From the NCBI RefSeq assembly GCF_003601975.1, contig NZ_QZWZ01000001.1, positions 310,001 through 374,000 on the forward strand: 64,000 nucleotides of DNA, in the 5' to 3' direction. This document shows positions 19,832 to 30,282 of the stretch, in pieces. How positions within the stretch are numbered: position 1 is the stretch's first letter; every line of letters begins with the position of its first letter. The notes beneath the pieces are model-generated. The model did no database searches. It had not been told where the DNA came from and saw only the letters and a list, made by a program, of their open reading frames with translations. The position numbers and the translations under genes were made by a program. This DNA is from Mesorhizobium waimense (lineage in GTDB: Bacteria; Pseudomonadota; Alphaproteobacteria; Rhizobiales; Rhizobiaceae).

Positions 19832-20013
19832 GTCATCCCAGGGCGCAGCGAACGCAAAGCGGAGCGAAGACCCCAGGATCCATGCCGTGACATCAGCCGA
19901 AGATTGCTGCGGACCAGAATTCTGCACCGTAGCGGCGCTTCGATGTAACGGCATGGATCCTGGGGTCTGCGCCGCGTCGCTTCGCTCCTTGCTCCGCCCA
20001 GGATGACGAAGGG
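19832..20013. repeat. Long palindromic intergenic element
   Basis: A ~180-bp element centred near 19919 in the 277-bp aroA-cmk gap. Its inner arms are a perfect 21-bp inverted repeat (19869-19889 with 19949-19969, core CCCCAGGATCCATGCCGT). Outer arms pair imperfectly (CTTCGTCATCC... at the left edge with GGATGACGAAG at the right), with GCGAAGC/GCTTCGC words between. The layout fits a RIME-like dispersed rhizobial repeat. It would form a long hairpin in the aroA-cmk transcript. Confidence 0.75.
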
Positions 20014-20060
20014 AGAGATGTCAGGCGCCAATTTCCCAAGGTTGCCATTGCCATCGACCG

Positions 20061-22005
<1,945 letters not shown>

Positions 22006-22011
22006 TCGGCC

Positions 22012-22038
22012 GCGGGCGCAAGCGCCCGCAGGCTTTCT
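22012..22038 (+). terminator. Terminator after FYDLN-acid gene
   Basis: Perfect 8-bp inverted repeat GCGGGCGC / GCGCCCGC with a 2-base centre, followed by GGCTTTCTT, seven bases after the stop codon. Confidence 0.7.
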
Positions 22039-22178
22039 TGGGTTGTGACGAAAAAGCGGCTCTGGAAGGCTTGATATTGACGGAAGGCGGGGTTAGAAGC
22101 CGCCTGCACTAACGGCGCGGTCTTCACAACCCGCGTCGATCTCTTCGCCGGAAACGGCGCCGGCTGACTGCCGGGAGT

Positions 22179-22254
<76 letters not shown>

Positions 22255-22394
22255 AACAGTCCTTTTCTAACCACAGTTTTCCGGACTCTGGAAAATAGTT
22301 TCGTCTTTTCCGAGGCTTAGCTCCGTGTTTCTGGAAACGCCTGGACGAGAGACTTAAGATTCGGCGGCCTTTCCGCTTTCGCGGGCGCTTAGTC

Positions 22395-22616
22395 TCAGGA
22401 GACCTGATAGCCGTTCCAGCCGTTTTCAGAGTTGATGCTTGCGATATCACTCGGACGAGGAGCAATCTGGGCATGGGCCGCCATGATGGGGCGAGGATGC
22501 GGCTCTCGCTTGGGTGTTGTCGGCGGAGCATCCCAAATGTGCTCATGCGGGGTCGGCGGGATTTGAAGTTCGTCGCGCTCCGATACACTGCTCTTCTCGG
22601 GGTTGGGCGTTGCCAT
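22395..22616 (-). CDS. Small hypothetical protein
   Basis: A 73-residue open frame starting at an ATG with GGAG seven bases upstream. The protein is hydrophilic and rich in Pro, His and Glu (start MATPNPEKSSVSERDEL), with no membrane segment or recognisable domain. The good ribosome-binding site and ordinary amino-acid composition argue for a real gene; its length and lack of recognisable family argue for caution. Confidence 0.45.
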   Translation of the reverse strand: MATPNPEKSSVSERDELQIPPTPHEHIWDAPPTTPKREPHPRPIMAAHAQIAPRPSDIASINSENGWNGYQVS

Positions 22617-23211
22617 CGTCTTTCTCCATCAGTTTTGCAGTTGCCGGCCAATCCGGCGCCTGTACTGACTTGAGCCCGCTATCGGGCTGGAGTGGACCTT
22701 GGTCGAGGCAGAGGCGAACGACCTCCATGCCGCTAAGCAAGCAATGCTTGCCTGCGGAACGAAGTCCAGCCGAATGTGCCTTCGCGGTTAGCTATTTCGA
22801 AAAAGCCAGGTAAGAAGCAGTCCCAGCTCCAATCCATCCGTAGCCGCAGGTGTTCGCGTTGCGAAGTTCCGGAATGCGCCAATCTCGGCCGTATAGATCC
22901 GCTTTGCCGTGTCCTGAAAGCTGACGTCGCAGGCGACCGCGCTGGAGGTCGTGGTGGCGCCATTTGCCGACCTTAATTGCGCTTCTCCAAACCTGCCGTT
23001 CGCGCTACAGCCTGATACGACCCTAAGCGGAAGCTCGTTCGCCCCCGGCCGAATTCACGCCCATGACCCGAAGCTGCCTTCCATCAATGCGGATTTTTTC
23101 AGAATCTCCCGTTCGGGTTGGCCGAGGCCTCACGCAGGATTTGAAGTGTCGCGGCCAAACGGGCGCCATTCAGACATTCCGGTACCATCATTGTTCGCGG
23201 GGCCCGGTATC
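22617..23211. other. Island stretch without a convincing gene
   Basis: No intact gene was found. A minus-strand frame (about 22809-23070) stays open for ~88 codons but has no start codon and no recognisable family (ends ...LELGLLLTWLFRNS). It may be a gene remnant. Confidence 0.4.
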
Positions 23212-25077
23212 CTACAGCGTCTGCGAACTCTGCCACAGCCAGATTGCGAGCGAGCCTGAACGCCCGCGGACCTGTGCTTCCACAGGTCCTCTTAGAGCAC
23301 CAGATTTGAACAACTCGCAGTCGCGGCCGGCGACTTGCAGCATTTTGTCGCTCACCGCGACTTCGGCATTTTGGTCGGCCGCGATCTCCATCAGGCGACT
23401 GGCGACGTTAACCGTATCACCCGTAATCGCGATGTGCTGACGGCCTTTGCCACCGAGTCTCGACGCAACGATTGTTCCGTAATGCGCTCCGATCTTGAAG
23501 CCGAGCCTAGATGCAGTTGATGCGGGCAACGAGACGAGCCAGTTGTTGGTACGGCTGGCGAGCGCTGCGCAGCAGCGGGCAGCATTGAAAGCATCATCTG
23601 TCGCTGCTTCCGGTAGACCGAACAGGATCATGGCTCCGTCACCCATGAAATTCGTGACAACGCCACCGCAGCTTGTCACCTCTTCGTCCACCAACGCATG
23701 GAACGTGTTCAAAAGTTCGCGTGTGGCGTTCGGCCCCAATGTTTCGCTCAGTCCGGTGAAACCGGACAGGTCAATGAATATGATGGCGGCGTCCCTCCGG
23801 ACAGGTTCCAGGAGAAAGTCGCCATGCTTCGCGAGCCACCCCGCAAAGCCCGGGGCCTGAACTCGTTGAAGCAATTCGCTCTGCGTGGCGAAATACTGGG
23901 CCTGGTTCCTGCCCAACCAAAGCTGCGCGGCCCCGAACAAAATAGCTGGCGGAACGGCGGCGGCCATCGGCAACGCCGCGCTCAGCCAGATATGGTGTGA
24001 GAATGCGGTCATATTGACCACGAACCAGAGCACAACCACGCCGACGATCGCTGCAAGGCCGATGGCGTTGCGACGCCATGCCAACAGCCCCACAAGAACC
24101 ACTGGCAGCACCACTGCAAAGCCGGCATCTGCAAGGCGAACGTACTGATCTCGCACTAAGCCGTCGCCGGTCATCAGATGGGCAATGGCCGTCGACATGA
24201 CCTCGACGCCTGGGAGCACGGGATCAAACGGTGTCGGGAAAACATCGCCGGCGCCGGTTGCAGTTGCTCCGATCACAACAATTCGATCCCGAATAATGCC
24301 GCCATCGACTTGGCCCCCCAGCACCGTCGTGGCGCTGATCGTGCGGATCGTGCCGCGGGGGCCATAGAATGTCAGAGGGAGTATGTGACCAATGTCCGTC
24401 CGAATCCGCTGTCCGCCCAGAGATAGATAGTCGGGCGCAATTCCCGGATCCTCTCCCACCGCCATGGCGGCAACGCGCAGGGAGAAAGACGCTTCCGTCC
24501 GATCTCCGGCCCGAAACAGCAACGGGACGAACCGAGGCGTTCCCGTCCAGTCGGTAACCACGTTCACGACGCCGACAGCGGCGATATCCGAGAACGCTTT
24601 CAGGGGCCACAGAAACCGCTTGGCATTCGGCACTCGGGCGAGAGGGCCATCGCCCTCGGCTGCAATCGATTGTTTACCTCCCGAGTAGACCGCTGCAGCA
24701 GCGATTACGCTTGAAGTCCCACGCAGCGAACGCGCGAGCGCCTCATCATCACCTTTTTTCCCGGGATCGACCAGCAGCAGGTCGACCGCAATGGCTTTCG
24801 GTCCAAAGCGAGCTATCGTATCGACAATCCGGGCAAGCGTGGCGCGGCTGAGGGGATAGCGGCCCTCGTTTCGGACCGCTTCGTCGTCTATTGCGACAAT
24901 GGTAATCAGCTCCGGCGGCTTTGCCGTTCCCCGAACAAGCGTTCGAAGATCCGTCATCGTTGCTTCGACACGATCGAGGGACCACATGTTGCCGCGCCAG
25001 TGCGCAAAGCCAAGGCCGGCCCCCCAAAGACCCGCCAGAACGAGCGCGATCAGCGTCTGAAGCGCTCGCCCGCTCAT
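23212..25077 (-). CDS. CHASE2-domain adenylate/guanylate cyclase
   Basis: A 621-residue membrane receptor. An N-terminal membrane anchor (residues ~7-25) leads into a periplasmic CHASE2 sensor (~35-300; VAIDDEAVRNEGRYPLSR and the GRIVVIGATATGAGD-like RDRIVVIGATATGAGDVFPTP). Three membrane helices follow (~310-385). The class III cyclase domain (~425-570) has the metal-binding Asp in IFIDLSGFTGLSE, the second Asp in TNFMGDGAMILFG and the transition-state Asn/Arg in GDTVNVASRL. It probably makes cAMP (or cGMP) in response to an extracytoplasmic signal. Its ATG is 5 bp after the FecR stop, so the two form one transcription unit. FecR-CHASE2-cyclase pairs are a recurring arrangement. Confidence 0.93.
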   Translation of the reverse strand: MSGRALQTLIALVLAGLWGAGLGFAHWRGNMWSLDRVEATMTDLRTLVRGTAKPPELITIVAIDDEAVRNEGRYPLSRATLARIVDTIARFGPKAIAVDLLLVDPGKKGDDEALARSLRGTSSVIAAAAVYSGGKQSIAAEGDGPLARVPNAKRFLWPLKAFSDIAAVGVVNVVTDWTGTPRFVPLLFRAGDRTEASFSLRVAAMAVGEDPGIAPDYLSLGGQRIRTDIGHILPLTFYGPRGTIRTISATTVLGGQVDGGIIRDRIVVIGATATGAGDVFPTPFDPVLPGVEVMSTAIAHLMTGDGLVRDQYVRLADAGFAVVLPVVLVGLLAWRRNAIGLAAIVGVVVLWFVVNMTAFSHHIWLSAALPMAAAVPPAILFGAAQLWLGRNQAQYFATQSELLQRVQAPGFAGWLAKHGDFLLEPVRRDAAIIFIDLSGFTGLSETLGPNATRELLNTFHALVDEEVTSCGGVVTNFMGDGAMILFGLPEAATDDAFNAARCCAALASRTNNWLVSLPASTASRLGFKIGAHYGTIVASRLGGKGRQHIAITGDTVNVASRLMEIAADQNAEVAVSDKMLQVAGRDCELFKSGALRGPVEAQVRGRSGSLAIWLWQSSQTL

Positions 25078-25082
25078 TTAGC

Positions 25083-25619
25083 TTACTGACCGAAACGGGC
25101 CATCAAAGCCGAAACACGTGCGGCGGGCCAGCGCTTGACCGTCAGTGTGCCTGTTCCGGCTTCCACATCGACGCCTTCGCCCGGCCCGAGGACTACGCCA
25201 GCATTGGACGCCGGCCTTTGCACGGCGACGCGACCCTTGACGACGAAAACAGACGTCTTGCCTCGGGCAACGTCGACTGCCCATTTTGTACCTCGCACCG
25301 CGGCGATCGCCTGCGGTGTGACGACAGCGAAGCCACCCCGGACCCTACCGGCTGGAGCATCGAGCAACAGCGCCTTGCGCCGTAATCTGACCGCATCGGC
25401 ACTACCATTTCGATCACGGTCCACCAGCGCAAAACGAGCGCCATCTTCCGCAATGATGGTAAGGCCTTCCCGGCATCTCAGAATTTGTCGGGACGTACCT
25501 GCTACCAGTTCGAACGTACAGCCGGCGTTATTCGACTGCGCTGAAGCGGTATCCACCCAGAAGACACAGGCAAGCATGCATGCCACCAGGCTCCGGAGAT
25601 ATCGGCCACTTGCGCTCAT
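25083..25619 (-). CDS. Secreted FecR-domain protein
   Basis: A 178-residue exported protein with a Sec signal peptide ending near TASA-QS (residue ~28). The FecR domain (~50-165) includes LVDRDRNGSADAVRLRRKAL, IAAVRGTKWAVDVARGKTSV (the conserved VRGTxW motif) and GRVAVQR...LGPGEGVDVEAGTG. Unlike the anti-sigma FecR it has no cytoplasmic domain or membrane helix after the signal peptide, so it acts in the periplasm. It likely partners the CHASE2 receptor encoded directly downstream. Confidence 0.88.
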   Translation of the reverse strand: MSASGRYLRSLVACMLACVFWVDTASAQSNNAGCTFELVAGTSRQILRCREGLTIIAEDGARFALVDRDRNGSADAVRLRRKALLLDAPAGRVRGGFAVVTPQAIAAVRGTKWAVDVARGKTSVFVVKGRVAVQRPASNAGVVLGPGEGVDVEAGTGTLTVKRWPAARVSALMARFGQ

Positions 25620-26405
25620 GAACGCCTCCTTGCTTTTGCGAAAATCTGCGGCAAGAAAATCTTTGCATTGTCTTCTGCGGTCAGCAGCTTGGCAGTATAC
25701 TCATGCGTCATGCGTCATGCGTACGAATCGGCACTTGCAGCCGCGTTGCCCTAAAGGTAGCACGATGCCGACCAGCGATCTTAACATGATAGCTTGCTCC
25801 AACACCAAATAAGGCGACATCAAGCCGTTTGAAGCGGCCGCGATGCGAATGTCGCGAACGTCACGCGGCGACGCTGCCGAGCGGCAACTTTCCACCCCGG
25901 CCGGACCTTCCCGATCCTCATCAGACAATCTGAAATCTGAACGCGCCAACCGACCACGAGCGCCAAAAACGGACATCCACCGCCAGTTCTCGAATGACCG
26001 CAGTTGGACCGACAGCGGAATGGCGGCTTTTGGTGTCCGAAGAACGACAGCGGACGTTCAGCCCGGTGAGACCAGGGTCTGAACCTGACCCGATGCAGGC
26101 CGCAGTAGACTCGAAGTGGCACTCGCAACCGCGGAAGCGGTCTCCCTGACAGCCAGGCGCTGGCGTGACGTTTGGCGCGAGTAAGTTTTGCGCTCGCAGC
26201 CAACACAAATTGGGCGTATCGTGGCATATCGTCGGTTGCTAATAAATGAGCCGTCGACTGAGAGCGCAAGACTCCCGCAGCGGACTGGGCGCGCTAGAAT
26301 CCACAACTACTCGTCGCGCCCACGAGACCATCTGCCTCTGCCGAAACCTCTTTTGCTCGGTTCCGGCCAGAATTGTCGTTTGCGATTCGGGAGAGCAGCG
26401 TTCGG
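25620..26405. other. Long intergenic region between fecR and the SBP array
   Basis: A 786-bp gap that must hold the divergent promoters of the FecR-cyclase unit and the SBP array. TCATGCG occurs three times in tandem at 25701-25721. A 149-codon minus-strand frame at 25820-26269 is Arg/Ser/Pro-rich and looks like a shadow frame. No gene, tRNA or mobile sequence was recognised. Confidence 0.6.
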
Positions 26406-27416
26406 ATGCAGATCATGCAAACCCGCCGCCGATTCCTGGCCGGCGCTGCGGCAGCCAGCGCCGCGGGCCTTATCGGCACCTCGACACCCGCCTGGGCCGA
26501 GCCGCCGCCGGAGACCACCTCCGTCCGCCTCCCGCGGTACATCGGCGGCGCCTATTGCTGGGCGGGCCTGTACCTCGCCGGAGAGATGCTGCGCGCCGAG
26601 GGGTTCACCGATGTCCGCTATGTGCAAGGTGACAAGAAGGTTGATCATTCGGCGTGGATCGCAAACGGCGAGACGGATTTCAGTGTGAATTATGTGCCGA
26701 TTCATCTGGCGTCGATCGATGCAGGCGTGCCGATCAGGGTACTGACCGGACTGCACTCCGGATGCCTCGAACTGATCGCCAACGACAGTGTCAAACGTAT
26801 CTCGGACTTGCGGGGAAAGCGTGTTGGGGTCTTTACACTCGATTCGCCGCAATACGTGTTGGTTTCTCTGATGGCCGCCTATGTCGGGCTCGATCCGGTC
26901 AACGACATCGAATGGGTCATCGAAGAACACAATTTTGCTGAAGGCTTCGTCGAAGGAAAGTACGATGCAGTACTCGGCCAACCGCCCCGCACGCAGGAAC
27001 TTCGCTCCAGGAAAGTAGGCCATACGATCCTCAACTCGACCACCGACCCGCCCTGGTCGCAGCATTTCTGCTGCATGATTTCCGCGACTGCGGATTATGT
27101 CGACAGACATCCGGTGGCGACGAAGCGCGTGCTCAGGGCCATTCTCAAGGGCGCCGACCTCTGCGCGTCGGATCCGCCGTTTGTAGCGCAGCAGATGGTC
27201 GATCGAGGGTTTGTGCCCAGCTACGACTACGCGCTGCAAACTCTGCACGACATCCGGTACGACAGGTGGCGGGATTACGATGCCGAAGCCTCGATGCGCT
27301 TCTATGCGCTGCGCATGCACGAAACGGGCATGGTCAAGTCGAGTCCGCAAGAGATAATCGCCACTGGAACGGATTGGCGTTTTCTCGATCAACTGAAACG
27401 GGAGTTGAAGACGTAG
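26406..27416 (+). CDS. Tat-exported NMT1/SsuA-like solute-binding protein, paralogue 1
   Basis: A 336-residue periplasmic-binding-protein fold (NitT/TauT-SsuA/NMT1 group, COG0715-like). The N-terminus has a twin-arginine signal QTRRRFLAGAAAASAAG with a cleavage site near TPAWA-EP. The mature protein has LLRAEGFT-type EMLRAEGFTDVRYV, the hinge segment DLRGKRVGVFTLDS, the family-specific WSQHFCCM (~residue 220) and a conserved C-terminal block ending TDWRFLDQLKRELKT. The ATG at 26406 is preferred; a second ATG three codons on is also possible. It is the first gene of the rightward array and has no permease or ATPase nearby, so it may be a ligand sensor rather than a transport component. Confidence 0.9.
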   Translation: MQIMQTRRRFLAGAAAASAAGLIGTSTPAWAEPPPETTSVRLPRYIGGAYCWAGLYLAGEMLRAEGFTDVRYVQGDKKVDHSAWIANGETDFSVNYVPIHLASIDAGVPIRVLTGLHSGCLELIANDSVKRISDLRGKRVGVFTLDSPQYVLVSLMAAYVGLDPVNDIEWVIEEHNFAEGFVEGKYDAVLGQPPRTQELRSRKVGHTILNSTTDPPWSQHFCCMISATADYVDRHPVATKRVLRAILKGADLCASDPPFVAQQMVDRGFVPSYDYALQTLHDIRYDRWRDYDAEASMRFYALRMHETGMVKSSPQEIIATGTDWRFLDQLKRELKT

Positions 27417-27462
27417 GCAATCGGCAACACGCCCTGCGCCCTATCGAGGGAAGGAGAGGTTT

Positions 27463-27606
27463 ATGCAGGTCATCCAGGATACGATCCGCTTCTACGCCCT
27501 TCGTATGCAGGAGACGGGCATCGTCAAGCCGGGCCCGCAAACGATCATCACCGAAGGCACCTACTGGCGCTTTCTCGACGAGCTCAAGCGCGAGTTGAAG
27601 ACGTAG
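27463..27606 (+). pseudogene. SBP mini-gene: internal-deletion remnant
   Basis: A 47-codon open frame preceded by GGAG six bases before the ATG. Codons 1-5 (MQVIQ) match the SBP start; from codon 6 (DTIRFYALRMQETG) to the end (RFLDELKRELKT) it matches the last ~42 codons of the SBP paralogues. About 290 codons are missing in between, while ribosome-binding site, start, frame and stop are all kept. The spacers on either side share ATCGSCRACACGCYCTG-type sequence, so the unit arose by tandem duplication then deletion. It could still be translated into a short, exportless peptide. Confidence 0.85.
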
Positions 27607-27652
27607 ACCTATCGCCGACACGCTGTGCCCTTTTTCAAGGGAGGAGAGACTC

Positions 27653-28660
27653 GTGCAGATTGTCCAGAACCGTCGCCGTTTCCTCACAGGCCTGTCTGCG
27701 CTCACAGCCGCGGGTCTTGCAAAGGGCCGCAACGCGGCCGCCGCCGAAGCGGCACCTGAAACCACGATCGCCCGCTTTGCGGCGGCGCCTGGTATCTGCA
27801 TCGCCCCGCAGTACGTCGCCGAGGATCTGATCCGCGCAGAGGGGTTCTCAGATTTCGGCTTCGTGGCCGCCGAGGCCGGTATCGCCCAGACCGAGATGCT
27901 GGCGCGCGGCGACATCGACTTCGGCATTGACTTTGCCACGGCCCTAATCATTCCGGTCGACACTGGCGCCCCGATCAAGGTGATCTCCGGAGTGCATGTC
28001 GGCTGCTACGAGTTGTTCGGACGCGAGGAAATCAAGAGCATCGCGGATCTCAAGGGCCGCAAAGTCGGCGTCGGCGGCAATCTATCGTCGGATCCGCATA
28101 TCTTCGTCAGTGCCATGGCGACCTATGTCGGCCTCGATCCGCAACGCGACATTGAATGGATCGTCGGCGAGGCAAAGCCGGCGGAGCTTTTCGCCGAGGG
28201 CAAGGTCGACGCCTTCCTGGCTTTTCCGCCTGAGGCTCAAGATCTCCGCGCCCGCAAAGTCGGCCACGTCATCCTCGACAGTTCCAAGGACCGGCCGTGG
28301 TCGCAATATTACTGCTGCATGCTGGCGGTCAACGCCGCCTATGCTGAGAAAAATCCAGCTGCCACCAAGCGCGTCATCCGCGCCATCATCAAATCGGCCG
28401 ACATCTGCGCGGCCGAACCGGAACGGGTGGCACGCCTCCTGGTAGATGGCGGACGCACCGAACACTACGACTACGCCGTGCAGGCGCTCCGCGAGCTCCC
28501 ATACTCCAATTGGCGCGACTTCGATCCCGAGGACACGATCAGGTTCTTCTCGTTGCGGTTGCATGAAGCCGGGATTGTCAAGTCGAACCCAAACGAGATC
28601 ATCGCGAACGGCACCGATTGGCAGTTCTTCAACGAGGTCAAGCGTGAGTTGAAAATCTGA
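27653..28660 (+). CDS. Tat-exported NMT1/SsuA-like solute-binding protein, paralogue 2
   Basis: A 335-residue paralogue. The GTG start at 27653 has a strong GGGAGGAG upstream. The Tat signal is QNRRRFLTGLSALTAAG. The ligand-binding region differs from paralogues 1 and 3 (APGICIAPQYVAEDL instead of GGAYCWAGLYLAGEM), while the core segments DLKGRKVGVGGNLSS, WSQYYCCM and TDWQFFNEVKRELKI are kept. Its front half most resembles paralogue 4, which suggests ligand specificity pairs 2/4 and 1/3. It is separated from the mini-gene by 46 bp and from paralogue 3 by 30 bp, so a shared transcript is likely. Confidence 0.9.
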   Translation: MQIVQNRRRFLTGLSALTAAGLAKGRNAAAAEAAPETTIARFAAAPGICIAPQYVAEDLIRAEGFSDFGFVAAEAGIAQTEMLARGDIDFGIDFATALIIPVDTGAPIKVISGVHVGCYELFGREEIKSIADLKGRKVGVGGNLSSDPHIFVSAMATYVGLDPQRDIEWIVGEAKPAELFAEGKVDAFLAFPPEAQDLRARKVGHVILDSSKDRPWSQYYCCMLAVNAAYAEKNPAATKRVIRAIIKSADICAAEPERVARLLVDGGRTEHYDYAVQALRELPYSNWRDFDPEDTIRFFSLRLHEAGIVKSNPNEIIANGTDWQFFNEVKRELKI

Positions 28661-28690
28661 GCCTGCTTTGTCCTAGGGAGGAAGCGTGAC

Positions 28691-29701
28691 ATGCGGATCA
28701 TTCAGAATCGACGCCGTTTCATGCTGGGCCTATCGGCGGTCGGCGCCGCAGGCCTCGTCAGCGTGCCAACATCGGCTCATGCCGAGCCGGCACCAGAGAC
28801 CACGACAGTGCGTTTGCCAAGGACGTTTCGCGCCCTTTGCGAAGCACCCAAGAATATCGCCGGGGAGCTATTGCGCGCCGAAGGGTTCACCGATGTACGC
28901 TACGTAGACTTGGCCGCCGACTCCGACCCGTCCGCGATGCTCGCAAGCGGCGAACTGGATTTCACCACCGACTTTCCGCCAGCGCACATCATGGCGATCG
29001 AAGCCGGCATGCCGATAAAGGTGGTCACCGGCCTGCACTCCGGCTGCCTCGAACTGATCGTCAAGGAAAGCATCAACAGCATTTCCGACCTCAAGGGCAA
29101 GAGGGTGGGCGTGTTCGCGCTGACGTCAGCTCCGCACGTGCTCGTGACCCTCATGGCCGCCTATGTTGGTCTCGATCCCGCCACCGATCTCGAGTGGGTC
29201 GCGAACCCTGACGTCAGCTCGATGCAACTCTTTAACGAAGGAAAGGTCGATGCCTTTCTGGCGGTGCCACCCGAGCCGCAGGAGCAGCGCGTCCGGAACT
29301 TCGGCCACACGATCCTCAATACGACCGCCGACCGGCCATGGTCGCAACACTACTGCTGCATGCTTGCCGGCAGCGCGGACTATGTCGACAGACACCCGGT
29401 GGCGACCAAACGCGTGCTGCGAGCCATTCTCAAGGCCGCAGACATCTGCGCGTCGGATCCGCAACTGGCTGCGCAACTATCGGTCGATGGCAAGTTCACC
29501 GATCGATACGACTATGCGTTGGAAGGCTTGCGCGAAGCGCGCTACGACGTGTGGCGGGAGTTCGACCCCGAAGACACAATGCGCTTCTACGCACTGCGGA
29601 TGAACGAAGTCGGCTTCATCAAGGCCGGCCCTAACAAGATCATCGCCAACGGCACGGATTGGCGTTTCCTCAACGAGATCAAGCGCGAGATGAAAACGTG
29701 A
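28691..29701 (+). CDS. Tat-exported NMT1/SsuA-like solute-binding protein, paralogue 3
   Basis: A 336-residue paralogue with Tat signal QNRRRFMLGLSAVGAAG and predicted cleavage near SAHA-EP. The ATG has AGGGAGGA upstream. Conserved blocks are LLRAEGFTDVRYVDLA, GLHSGCLELIVKESI (very close to paralogue 1), DLKGKRVGVFALTS, WSQHYCCM and TDWRFLNEIKREMKT. The predicted ligand region (RTFRALCEAPKNIAGEL) has an extra Cys. Its stop overlaps the GTG start of the SCO1 gene (GTGA), tying the binding proteins to the copper protein and kinase in one unit. Confidence 0.9.
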   Translation: MRIIQNRRRFMLGLSAVGAAGLVSVPTSAHAEPAPETTTVRLPRTFRALCEAPKNIAGELLRAEGFTDVRYVDLAADSDPSAMLASGELDFTTDFPPAHIMAIEAGMPIKVVTGLHSGCLELIVKESINSISDLKGKRVGVFALTSAPHVLVTLMAAYVGLDPATDLEWVANPDVSSMQLFNEGKVDAFLAVPPEPQEQRVRNFGHTILNTTADRPWSQHYCCMLAGSADYVDRHPVATKRVLRAILKAADICASDPQLAAQLSVDGKFTDRYDYALEGLREARYDVWREFDPEDTMRFYALRMNEVGFIKAGPNKIIANGTDWRFLNEIKREMKT

Positions 29702-30282
29702 GCGAGTGGCCGGCGCGCATCTTGCTGCTGGCGCTGATGGCCGGGCCGGCATACGCGCACGACGCGCCGCGCGACGAGCGCCTGCCGACGATCGGACAGG
29801 CGCCGGACTTTACCCTAGTATCGCAGGATGGCGGCCCTGTGTCGCTGCACGACTTTCGCGGCAAGGTGGTCGCCGTCTCATTCATCTATACGTACTGTAC
29901 CGACGTCTGCCCCATGCTGACCGCTCATATGGCCAGCGTGCAGGAGAAGCTGGGCTCGACGTTCGGATCGAAGATCGTCTTCGTTTCGATCACCGTCGAC
30001 CCGGAGCGCGATACGCCCGATGCTTTGAAGGAATATGCGCAGAATTTTGGCGCCGACCTGAAGGGCTGGTCGTTTCTTACCGGTGATCCGGCGGTCGTCC
30101 ATGAGGTGGGACGGAAATACGGGGTGATCGCGAAAAAGGCGGCGAACGGAGATGTCGACCATACCTTGTTGACGTCGCTCGTGGACCCCGGTGGCATCTT
30201 GCGAGTACAGTATCTTGGTGTCCGGTTCGACCTGGAGGAGTTCCGGGATGACCTTCTCAGCCTCTTGGACGAATCCAAATAG
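29698..30282 (+). CDS. SCO1/SenC family copper protein
   Basis: A 194-residue thioredoxin-fold protein. After a signal peptide/anchor (ILLLALMAGPAYA-HD) comes the SCO domain: GQAPDFTLVSQDGGPVSLHD, the copper-binding CxxxC in YTYCTDVCPM (~residues 65-74), SITVDPERDTP, and the third copper ligand His in DVDHTLLTSLVDP. All three ligands are present, so it should bind Cu. Known SCO proteins deliver copper to cytochrome oxidase CuA or act as redox sensors; no oxidase genes are nearby. The GTG start overlaps the SBP stop, and its 3' end overlaps the kinase start by 35 bp. This is an unusual setting for SCO1 and suggests copper or redox input to the signalling unit. Confidence 0.9.
   Translation: MSEWPARILLLALMAGPAYAHDAPRDERLPTIGQAPDFTLVSQDGGPVSLHDFRGKVVAVSFIYTYCTDVCPMLTAHMASVQEKLGSTFGSKIVFVSITVDPERDTPDALKEYAQNFGADLKGWSFLTGDPAVVHEVGRKYGVIAKKAANGDVDHTLLTSLVDPGGILRVQYLGVRFDLEEFRDDLLSLLDESK

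Noticed and set aside
19784..19954. N-terminal extension of cytidylate kinase
   Set aside because: It is encoded in a palindromic repeat and absent from the family; the ATG at 19783 gives the normal length.
25820..26269. 149-codon minus-strand frame before the SBP array
   Set aside because: Arg/Ser/Pro-rich, no RBS, no family likeness; treated as intergenic.
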